Part shown: piece by piece, positions 10,238-16,254 of the stretch
Layout of the letters: every line of letters starts with the position of its first letter
Position numbering within the stretch: position 1 is the first letter of the stretch
Assembly (NCBI RefSeq): GCF_016107395.1
Contig: NZ_JAAIKO010000015.1
Location: 62,001-126,000, forward strand
Source: Streptomyces fildesensis
GTDB taxonomy: Bacteria > Actinomycetota > Actinomycetes > Streptomycetales > Streptomycetaceae
DNA: 64,000 bases
Direction: 5' to 3'
The notes under the pieces: generated by a model
Databases searched by the model: none
Told to the model about the DNA's origin: nothing
Seen by the model: the letters and a program-made list of their open reading frames with translations, nothing else
Position numbers and translations under genes: made by a program

Positions 10238-11188
10238 TTACAACGTCTCAGCCGACTCGGGGCCGTCGCCTTCTTCGGAGAGGTCGAAAGTGATGGCGGC
10301 CATGTTGGCTGCCCTCTCCATGGCGGTCAACCGCTCGATCTGGTACTTCTCATCCAACTTTCGGGCCTTCAGCCCCCAGGCTAGCGCCCGTGCCCGCATC
10401 CCGTTGTCACCCGTGACCACCGTGACGGGAGTTGGGGCAATGGCTTGCTGCAGATAGCAGGCACGGGAGACGATCTCGTCGTCGTTGTTCGGCAGCCGCA
10501 AATGTCCGGGCTCGTCCCGCATCACCTCGACAACAGTTCCCTCCGCGACCACGGCGTGTCCCTCGGTCTCGATTGCCGTCAGCGTCTCCTCAAGGAGAGC
10601 GAATACGGCCCGCGCGCGCTTGCGGACACTGGCACTCTCGGCGAACGACTTCTTGTCGATCTCGTCCACCACGACGTGGGGGATCACCACGACCGTGCCG
10701 GCTCCGAATACCCGTTGCCAGGGGATCTTGTCGTATCGCATGTAGTGCAGCAGGTCGTTGGTGTCCAGTACCACGGTCCGGACCTGGTGGCCCTGGTACC
10801 TCTGCTGCATCTCTCGCAGCTCATTGGCGAGCTCCATGAAGAACGTCCGCAGTTCCTGGAATTCTCGGTTTAGCAACTGCACCAAGCGTTGAGCGCCCGG
10901 TTCAGCGTGCACGATGGAGCTATACCGTTCCCCACGCATGCGCGCCGCGATGGATCGGTCGGCGAACACAACCGAGAGTTCCGTGGCGGCCTTCAGCGTC
11001 CATTCGTCGTACACTCGCCGCGCCCGCGATACCCCCTCATCCAACTCATAGCGCTGTGACCCGACCGCGCTCGGGGAGCTCATCTGATAGTGGGGTACGG
11101 AGATCTGGACATCGTTGAGGCCCTGCTGATTCAACGTGTCCAGGAACCTGATTGCCTCGTCACAGGTTGTGCCAGGCCTCAGTAGCAT
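10238..11188 (-). CDS. PIN-domain protein (predicted RNase)
   Basis: The product has 316 residues and starts at an ATG with AGGAG 7 bp upstream. The first about 135 residues are helical and of unknown role. A PIN domain follows: VVLDTNDLLHY carries the first acidic residue near 142, VVIPHVVVDEIDK the second, NNDDEIVSRA the third, and VVTGDNGMRARA the fourth motif. The arrangement matches the large PIN_4/PhoH-associated type of PIN domain rather than a short VapC. PIN proteins are Mg2+-dependent ribonucleases. There is no adjacent VapB-like antitoxin, so a classic toxin-antitoxin pair is not supported. It sits in the island-like stretch between the RHS module and the recombinase. Confidence 0.8.
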   Translation of the reverse strand: MLLRPGTTCDEAIRFLDTLNQQGLNDVQISVPHYQMSSPSAVGSQRYELDEGVSRARRVYDEWTLKAATELSVVFADRSIAARMRGERYSSIVHAEPGAQRLVQLLNREFQELRTFFMELANELREMQQRYQGHQVRTVVLDTNDLLHYMRYDKIPWQRVFGAGTVVVIPHVVVDEIDKKSFAESASVRKRARAVFALLEETLTAIETEGHAVVAEGTVVEVMRDEPGHLRLPNNDDEIVSRACYLQQAIAPTPVTVVTGDNGMRARALAWGLKARKLDEKYQIERLTAMERAANMAAITFDLSEEGDGPESAETL

Positions 11189-11467
11189 CGGTGGCTCCTT
11201 GCCTCCAGGGCCGTCAACACCGTTGAGGACAGCCCTAAGTCACATCGTCCCATTCTGTTGCAAGTCTCAGTGTGTCTTTGCGGAAGCTAGCTGTTCCGTG
11301 GCCACCGAACCCTTGGACGCCGAGTGTCGTGCCTGATCGTGGCGCGCATGAGAGGAGTTGAACGGCGAAGGCCGCGGACTTGGATGGGAGGCAGCGCAGG
11401 TCAGTTCGGCGAGCTGCTCTCGTCGATATTGGTCGCGGCAGCTCGGCGGAATGACCGGACGACCGTC
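11189..11467. other. Non-coding gap between recombinase and PIN gene
   Basis: These 279 bp hold no ORF that I can support and no RNA signature. The PIN gene promoter should lie at the left end. The composition is ordinary, and I found no clear attachment-site repeat. Confidence 0.4.
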
Positions 11468-12688
11468 TCAAGGCCACGCGCAGGGGCTATATGTTTCGAA
11501 GCTCCGTGCAGACGGAGCCAACGGGGTAGAAGGTCCGAATGCGCTGCTGAATGTCGATACTGTTACGCCTTCCACGGCCATGGGCGGGTGAGCATATGTC
11601 TGCCAGGTCTGGGAGAACTCGCCGTGTCGGGAGAGGGCTTGTACGGTCTTCGGGTCGTGCTGGCCGCAGGCCCCGAGCCGCGTTGTGTAGAAGTGCTTGA
11701 GGTCGTGGAAGCGCGTGCCCGGTGGCAGGTCGGCGAGTTGAAGGGCGATGTGCCACTTCCTGTTGAGGTCGGTGCGCTGGACAGGTCGGCCGAACCTGTT
11801 GGTGGTCAGCAGTCCTTCGTCCGGTGCACTGCAGTGACCGGCGGATAGCTGTCCGCCCGCAGCACGAGCCCGCGTGGCCGGATGGCCGAAGCGGGCAAGG
11901 TGATCGGTCAGGCGCTCGATGAGGAAGCGGTCTACCGGCAACGTCGCATAGCTCGCCTTTGTTTTGAGCGGTGCTGCGCGGCCGCGCTGCCGTTGCTCGC
12001 TGATCTGAAGAAGATTTGCGGACCAGTTCACTTTGGATGTCTTGAGGCCAAGGGCTTCGCCTGTACGCAGGCCTGCGCACGCAGCGAGCCAGACGAGGAT
12101 TTCGTAGCGAGGTTCTACGTGTCGCATGGCGGTCGCCAACGCTGCTACCTGTTCTTGGGTCAGGGCGATTGTGACCCGCGGGTCGCAATCCGGTAGTTCG
12201 ATGCGAGAGACGATGTTCGATGGCAGCGGGACGTCTTCGTCGAGCATGTAGCCGATCAGGATGCGCCAGGTCTTGAAGACTTGGATGACCGTGTGCGGGG
12301 AGTCGATGCCGGGCTTCTCCAGGAGGTAGTCCACGAATGCGGTGGAGTCCCTTCGCCGCAGCGTGCGGGAGACGCGGTTGCCGATGAACGGCAAGACATG
12401 GTTGCGCAGATGGCTGTCGTACGTGTCGACGGTATTGACCCTTTTATTGCGCCGCCGCTTGCGGTCAATCATCTGCGTTGCGAAGTACTCGACGTTGCGG
12501 TTGCCGGCGTCCAGATGGCTCCAGGTGTTGCTGCGGATGGCTTCGTTTACTTGTTCGAGGTAGGTGCGCGCATCCTCATAGGCGGTGAATCCGGGGCTAC
12601 GTCGTCGGCCGGTGGGGTCCGTGTATCGGGCCTGCCAGCGTCGGCCCCGCCCGTGCTCTGCCGACGGCGACAGGGATTGATCACCCAT
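11468..12688 (-). CDS. Tyrosine recombinase/integrase with HxxK variant box
   Basis: The product has 406 residues from the ATG at 12688. An upstream in-frame GTG at 12859 would add 57 residues of non-conserved sequence. The N-terminal part has an arm-type DNA-binding segment (RWQARYTDPTGRRRSPGF) and a SAM-like core-binding domain (YDSHLRNHVLPFIG). The catalytic domain shows box-I Arg (CAGLRTGEALGL), a beta-hairpin Lys (LKTKASYATLP), HDLKHFYTTRL where most integrases have HxLRH, LSRHGEF, and the nucleophile Tyr in WQTYAHPP. The usual second Arg is therefore Lys. The family suggests an actinobacterial integrative element, but no excisionase or replication gene is present. Activity is uncertain. 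Confidence 0.85.
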   Translation of the reverse strand: MGDQSLSPSAEHGRGRRWQARYTDPTGRRRSPGFTAYEDARTYLEQVNEAIRSNTWSHLDAGNRNVEYFATQMIDRKRRRNKRVNTVDTYDSHLRNHVLPFIGNRVSRTLRRRDSTAFVDYLLEKPGIDSPHTVIQVFKTWRILIGYMLDEDVPLPSNIVSRIELPDCDPRVTIALTQEQVAALATAMRHVEPRYEILVWLAACAGLRTGEALGLKTSKVNWSANLLQISEQRQRGRAAPLKTKASYATLPVDRFLIERLTDHLARFGHPATRARAAGGQLSAGHCSAPDEGLLTTNRFGRPVQRTDLNRKWHIALQLADLPPGTRFHDLKHFYTTRLGACGQHDPKTVQALSRHGEFSQTWQTYAHPPMAVEGVTVSTFSSAFGPSTPLAPSARSFETYSPCAWP

Positions 12689-12904
12689 GTCGCAATCGCA
12701 GAGTGTGTCGCTGTGTCCTGGTTGAGGGTGCTCGAGATGCCACCGGTCGTACGGCGCGAGGCGGGTCTTCTCGTCGGGCGCGGGGCAGGTTCGTTCGCGC
12801 CCAGAGCTTGCTGCGGCAGCGCTGGCCCGCGGCGCACGCGAATACCTTGTGGTTTCCACGGTCGGAGCATTTCCATAACGCAGCGTGATTATGCACAGCT
12901 GTTC

Positions 12905-13213
12905 ATGGCCTCACGGCGACGAGAACGGTCGAGTCACTGTGTGTCATCCGCAAGCCCCGACCTGCCCGATCCCCAGCTACTGGCCATCGGTATGCAGATC
13001 CGCCGACTACGCGAGGAACGCGGATACAGCCTGGAACAGCTCGCCGAGCGTAGCGGCCTGAGCTTTCGCGGTCTGATCTACATCGAGCACGGTCAGAGAA
13101 ACGCGAGCACGCTCACCCTCTTGCGGATCGCATCAGGACTTGATGTCCATTCAGGGAAACTGTTCGATGGCCGCTCGCACGATGCCACCGACGGACTTGC
13201 ACCGGAGATATAG
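12905..13213 (+). CDS. XRE-family HTH regulator
   Basis: The product has 102 residues with a helix-turn-helix of the XRE/Cro type: IGMQIRRLREERGYSLEQLA, followed by RSGLSFRGLIYIEHGQRNASTLTLLRIASGL. The ATG at 12905 lacks a clear ribosome site. A GTG at 12941 would give a 90-residue protein that still holds the whole HTH. It is divergent from the recombinase, a common arrangement in integrative elements where such a regulator controls excision or transfer genes. The target is unknown. Confidence 0.75.
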   Translation: MASRRRERSSHCVSSASPDLPDPQLLAIGMQIRRLREERGYSLEQLAERSGLSFRGLIYIEHGQRNASTLTLLRIASGLDVHSGKLFDGRSHDATDGLAPEI

Positions 13214-13334
13214 TCGAAGCTGCAGTGGTCGTCTTCCGAGCCTGAAGCGGCCGCCGGACGCGGGAGCTCGAGCCTGCTGTGGGCACGGGCGTGGCGCTGG
13301 TCTCCGCCGTCCCTATCTGCTGCCGGTGGTGTCG

Positions 13335-13622
13335 ATGCTGTTGGGGGTCGTGGGGGAGCGGGTTTCGAACCGTGCGATCGACCTCATCGAGAGCACCACC
13401 CGCCGGAAGATCGCGCGCCTGCTCGAGAACCACCGCCGGGACCCGGCCGATCCCACCGACGCGGAGGGCGAGCCGGAACAGCTGGGCGCGGATGAGGAGC
13501 GTCAGCTCCATGCCGTGTTGCTGGGCTGGGGAGTCGGGATGCGCATGGAGGCGGACGCGGCCGGGCAGCTGGCGGACTCGGTGATCGAGGCGCTGCTCCG
13601 GCGGGGGAGTGAGGACCGGTGA
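13335..13622 (+). CDS. Small protein coupled to the M48 protease (5' end uncertain)
   Basis: The clearly coding part is about 95 residues. It has a short hydrophobic start (MLLGVVGERVSNRAIDLI) and then a charged helical body (RKIARLLENHRRDP, ADEERQLHAVLLGWGVGMRM). Its stop overlaps the GTG start of the protease in a GTGA, so the two are translationally coupled. Upstream the frame stays open but reads non-coding-like sequence. Another frame starting with GTG 13279 reads a hydrophobic stretch (GTGVALVSAV) that could be the true N-terminus after a one-base frameshift near 13310. I do not recognise the family. Confidence 0.55.
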   Translation: MLLGVVGERVSNRAIDLIESTTRRKIARLLENHRRDPADPTDAEGEPEQLGADEERQLHAVLLGWGVGMRMEADAAGQLADSVIEALLRRGSEDR

Positions 13623-15883
13623 AGGACCCGGCCGGCGCTGTCGCACCCGCGCCGCCACCCGGTTCCGGGGCCGGATCGCCGGCTCCCGAGGGCGAGGCGC
13701 CGACAGCCCCGTTACCCGAGCACATGTCAGGGCTCTTCTCGCCGACCCGGGCGCGGTACCTGCTGCTCGTGGCCGTGCTGCTGCTTGCCGGTGCCTTCGC
13801 GGGACAGATCATGCACAACGTGCTCCTGGGGAGCTCGTGGGGCGCCGCGATGTCCCGCTGCCTGGGGGAAGCGCCGACCGCCGGTACGCCGGCGGAATTC
13901 AGCGACTATCTGCAGAACTGCACCGGTCCGGCGGAGCAGCGTCGTGCGCTGGTGTCGCTGGCGGGGGCGTCGGTGGTGATGGCGCTGGGGGTGGCGTGTC
14001 TGTGGGTGCTGCCGCTGCGGCTGCTGCGCCGGGCGGGACCGATGAGCGTGGCCTCCGCGCAGTGGCAGGAGCACGCGGCGTCGGTGGCGGCGGAGATGAG
14101 GGTCAAGCGGGTGCCCGAGGTGATGTGGGGATCGGCGTGGCTCAACCAGCCCTTCACCGCGGGCCGCCCGGGCCGGATCAGGATCGTCCTGCCGCTCGGG
14201 GTGCGCGCTCTGCCACCGGCGCAGGCGGACGCGATCCTGCGGCACGAGGTCGCGCATGTCGCCGCGGGCGATGTGACGCTGGTCTGGCTGACCCGCGGGG
14301 TGTGGTGGGCCCTTCCGCCGGTGCTGCTGGTGCCGGCGGCCGGCATCGTGCTCCAAGTCTGGCTGCAGACACGAAGGAACCCGCTCGTCCCCACGTTCAG
14401 CCACGGCTTCCTCTGGGAGTACGCGCTGCGCGCGGGCTTGCTGCTGGCGGTCGCCGCCCTGGTGTCGCAGCTCGTACTGCGCTCACGGGAACACGAGGCC
14501 GATCTGCGGTCCGTACGAGGACGGCCCACCGCGGGACTGGAGGCGCTGCTGGCCGGGCAGCCACCGCGAACCCGGACATGGCTGCAGCGGGGCCTGGCCA
14601 ACCACCCCGCGACGGAGAGCCGGCTCGCCGTTCTGCGACGCGCACATCTGCCGCTGCGCGTCTCACTGCTCGACGCCGCGGTGATCGGACTGCTCAGCGC
14701 CATGGCCATGGACGCGGTGACGAACATGGCGGAGACCGGGTTCACCGGCACCCCCCTGATTCCGTACGCCCGCCTGACCGGCGCGCTGGTCGCCGGATCG
14801 CTGCTGGCCGTCGGCTGGGGCGTCGCGGTCTGGCGCGGCATCCTGGCCGACCGGGCGGCGGCGCCGCTGCCGCGACTGGCCCTTCTGGTACTCGGCATCA
14901 GCATGGCGGCGGGACTGCTGGTGCAGCTCGAGCGGACCGGCACGGCTGCGAGAGGGTCGTTGTTCGGCTGGAGCCTGGTGGGCACGGTGCCGTTGCTGAC
15001 ACTGGGTGCGGGGACATTGAGCGTGGCGCTCGCCCGGCTGTGGGGGTGGCGGCGTGGGGGCCCGCACGGGTCTTCGTGGGGATGGGGGGCCGCTGTCGGC
15101 GCCAATGTCGCGCTGTTCGTCGGCGCGTTGCGGATCGGGCAGGACGGTGCCCTGTTCTTCGCGGCGCTGGGGTGGAGCCACGTGATCGACGTGATCGAGC
15201 TCAGCGGCCTGTACTCGGTGTCGGCGGCCTCGACGGCGCTGGGTCTCGGCGGTGTCGCCCTGCTCGCTCTCCGGTCGGCTCTGCGCCCCGATCACGCGAT
15301 CGGTCCGCCCGGCCTGCCCGGACGGATACCCGCACTGCCCGGACAGATGCCCGGCCTGCCCGGACGGATACCCGCACTGCCCGGACAGGAGCAGCGGATC
15401 AACCTGTACGCGGTCACGCTGGGCGGGGTCGCCGCCGCTGCGGCCGTGGCGACCCGCTGGGCCGTGGAACCACCGCTCGCCCGGCACAACGCCGTGTACA
15501 GCACCCAGTTCGACTGGTGGACCGCGGTATGTGCGGGGCTCGTCTGCCTGGTGGTGCTGCTGACCCTGCACGGTGCCGGCGGGCTCGGCGACGCCCTGTA
15601 CGCGGCGCCGCTGGCAACGATCCTCGCGGCGGGCCCCTTGTGGGCGCGCCACGCCACTTCGTGGCATCACCCCTGGGGGGCGGCCGAGCACTACGCGATC
15701 GGGCCGTTGGCACAACTCGCCCTGTTCCTGCTCGTTCTGGCGGTCCCGGCCGCGCTCCTGCCGACCTACAGGATCCGGCAGCGCCGGGCGACCCTCCTGG
15801 GCGCCCTGCTGACCGCCGCCCTCACCACTGCCGCGGTCCTCGCGCTGCTCCGCTCCGGGACCGGGCTGCTGGAGCTGACGTAG
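13619..15883 (+). CDS. M48-type membrane zinc metalloprotease
   Basis: The product has 754 residues and is a multi-pass membrane protein. The zinc site is HEVAH (in AILRHEVAHVAAGD, near residue 208), preceded by INLPLGVRAL-like sequence typical of M48/BlaR1-like peptidases. A distal EHEADLRSV near residue 300 supplies the third ligand. Several hydrophobic segments flank the catalytic domain and fill the C-terminal half. A 14-residue unit (PGLPGRIPALPGQM) is repeated near residues 564-591 in an extramembrane loop. It overlaps the upstream small gene by 4 bp. Unlike blaR1 loci there is no BlaI repressor next to it, so a beta-lactam sensor role is not supported. Membrane-protein quality control is one possibility. 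Confidence 0.8.
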   Translation: MKDPAGAVAPAPPPGSGAGSPAPEGEAPTAPLPEHMSGLFSPTRARYLLLVAVLLLAGAFAGQIMHNVLLGSSWGAAMSRCLGEAPTAGTPAEFSDYLQNCTGPAEQRRALVSLAGASVVMALGVACLWVLPLRLLRRAGPMSVASAQWQEHAASVAAEMRVKRVPEVMWGSAWLNQPFTAGRPGRIRIVLPLGVRALPPAQADAILRHEVAHVAAGDVTLVWLTRGVWWALPPVLLVPAAGIVLQVWLQTRRNPLVPTFSHGFLWEYALRAGLLLAVAALVSQLVLRSREHEADLRSVRGRPTAGLEALLAGQPPRTRTWLQRGLANHPATESRLAVLRRAHLPLRVSLLDAAVIGLLSAMAMDAVTNMAETGFTGTPLIPYARLTGALVAGSLLAVGWGVAVWRGILADRAAAPLPRLALLVLGISMAAGLLVQLERTGTAARGSLFGWSLVGTVPLLTLGAGTLSVALARLWGWRRGGPHGSSWGWGAAVGANVALFVGALRIGQDGALFFAALGWSHVIDVIELSGLYSVSAASTALGLGGVALLALRSALRPDHAIGPPGLPGRIPALPGQMPGLPGRIPALPGQEQRINLYAVTLGGVAAAAAVATRWAVEPPLARHNAVYSTQFDWWTAVCAGLVCLVVLLTLHGAGGLGDALYAAPLATILAAGPLWARHATSWHHPWGAAEHYAIGPLAQLALFLLVLAVPAALLPTYRIRQRRATLLGALLTAALTTAAVLALLRSGTGLLELT
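15307..15388 (+). repeat. Two 40-bp direct repeats inside the M48 gene
   Basis: Copies at 15307-15346 and 15349-15388 (42-bp period) encode the duplicated Pro-Gly-Leu-rich loop of the protease. They keep the reading frame, so copy number could vary between strains without breaking the protein. Confidence 0.85.
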
Positions 15884-15900
15884 CCGTCCGGGCCGGGCGG
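15884..15900 (+). terminator. GC-rich hairpin after the M48 gene
   Basis: CCGTCC (15884-15889) and GGGCGG (15895-15900) form a 6-bp stem including one G-U pair, with a 5-nt loop. The hairpin directly follows the protease stop, and an A-rich rather than T-rich tract comes next. It is a plausible intrinsic end for that transcript and separates it from the RNA locus downstream. Confidence 0.4.
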
Positions 15901-15929
15901 CATAAAAACCGAGTGAATCCACGGCGGTT

Positions 15930-16077
15930 GGTCATTAGAGTCGGGCATGTCCAGGTGCGCAGGCCGGGGTTACTTCCAATGGTAATGGTGGTGTCGCGGG
16001 TTCGAGTCCCGTCGCCGGTTGTGAGACCGGTGTAGCTCAGTTGGTAGAGCACATTGTCACCTCAGCCGACTCTGATC
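15930..16077 (+). ncRNA. Y RNA (YrlA-like) with circularly permuted tRNA-like domain
   Basis: The ends pair: GGTC (15930-15933) with GATC (16074-16077), and AGAGTCGG (15937-15944) with CCGACTCT (16066-16073). A 3-nt 5'-strand bulge separates the two helices, as in the Ro-binding helix of Y RNAs. Inside is a full tRNA-like domain in permuted order. The T-arm is GCGGG-TTCGAGT-CCCGT (15996-16012). A 7-bp acceptor-like stem CGCCGGT/ACCGGTG (16013-16019 with 16026-16032) is closed by the loop TGTGAG. Next come T33-A34 at the tRNA 8-9 position and the D-arm GCTC-AGTTGGTA-GAGC (16035-16050). The anticodon-stem position is the Y stem GGTAATGGTG/CATTGTCACC (15981-15990 with 16052-16061, 9 of 10 paired). 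The tRNA landmarks T8, A14, G15-C48, G18G19 and the T-loop are all present. It lies just upstream of the Ro60 gene. Exact ends are inferred. Confidence 0.8.
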
Positions 16078-16095
16078 TCTGGACGCTTGTTCTCT

Positions 16096-16109
16096 GCACC
16101 TCCCGGTGC
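16096..16109 (+). other. Small hairpin between the two tRNA-like elements
   Basis: GCACC and GGTGC form a perfect 5-bp stem around TCCC. It could be part of the structured leader or an end of the Y RNA transcript. There is no U-tract. Confidence 0.4.
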
Positions 16110-16112
16110 GAA

Positions 16113-16178
16113 GGCGACGGTTACTTCTCTGGTTGAAACGCGTTCGCGCGTGGGGTTCACATCCCCTCGACCGCCGCC
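16113..16178 (+). ncRNA. Second, degenerate tRNA-like cloverleaf in the rsr leader
   Basis: In ordinary tRNA order there is an acceptor-like stem GGCGACGGT/ACCGCCGCC (16113-16121 with 16170-16178, 8 of 9 paired). It encloses a D-like arm TTC-TCTGGTT-GAA (16125-16137), a short anticodon-like arm ACGCG-TTCG-CGCGT (16138-16151) and a T-like arm GGGG-TTCACAT-CCCC (16152-16166). It cannot be a working tRNA: there is no 7-nt anticodon loop, the T-loop has C for the invariant A58, and no CCA or discriminator follows. It shares the 9-mer GGTTACTTC with the Y RNA. It may be a tRNA mimic, a relic copy or a leader element. Confidence 0.55.
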
Positions 16179-16190
16179 AGGACTGATCTC

Positions 16191-16232
16191 GGGAGGCAAC
16201 AACACCGGCATGTCCGGTGTGTGGCGCCTCCC
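16191..16232 (+). promoter_or_regulatory. Leader hairpin A of rsr
   Basis: GGGAGGC (16191-16197) pairs with GCCTCCC (16226-16232). Inside, ACACCGG (16202-16208) pairs with CCGGTGT (16214-16220) around the loop CATGT. Its last three bases belong to hairpin B as well, so the two structures compete. Confidence 0.6.
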
Positions 16233-16247
16233 CTCCTTTGTGAGGGG
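16230..16247 (+). promoter_or_regulatory. Leader hairpin B burying the rsr ribosome binding site
   Basis: CCCCTC (16230-16235) pairs with GAGGGG (16242-16247), followed by TTTCTT and the ATG at 16255. GAGGGG is the only good Shine-Dalgarno sequence for rsr, so this hairpin would block initiation. With its T-rich tail it could also act as a terminator. Hairpin A removes part of its 5' arm, giving a possible on/off pair. Confidence 0.6.
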
Positions 16248-16254
16248 TTTCTTC

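Noticed and set aside
10238..11188. PIN protein as part of a VapBC toxin-antitoxin pair
   Set aside because: The protein is far longer than VapC and no small antitoxin gene adjoins it.
11235..11477. Minus-strand 80-codon open frame after the recombinase
   Set aside because: Its product has no recognisable motif, coding-like composition or ribosome site, and it overlaps the recombinase end.
13619..15883. BlaR1-type beta-lactam sensor
   Set aside because: There is no penicillin-binding sensor domain with SxxK and no BlaI gene; only the M48 peptidase part is shared.
15991..16050. Fragments of a normal tRNA gene or an attachment site left by an integrative element
   Set aside because: T-arm, acceptor-like stem and D-arm follow in permuted order with exact tRNA spacing and a closed acceptor loop, and they sit inside a paired stem next to rsr. 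A broken tRNA or att remnant would give only a 3' piece in normal order.
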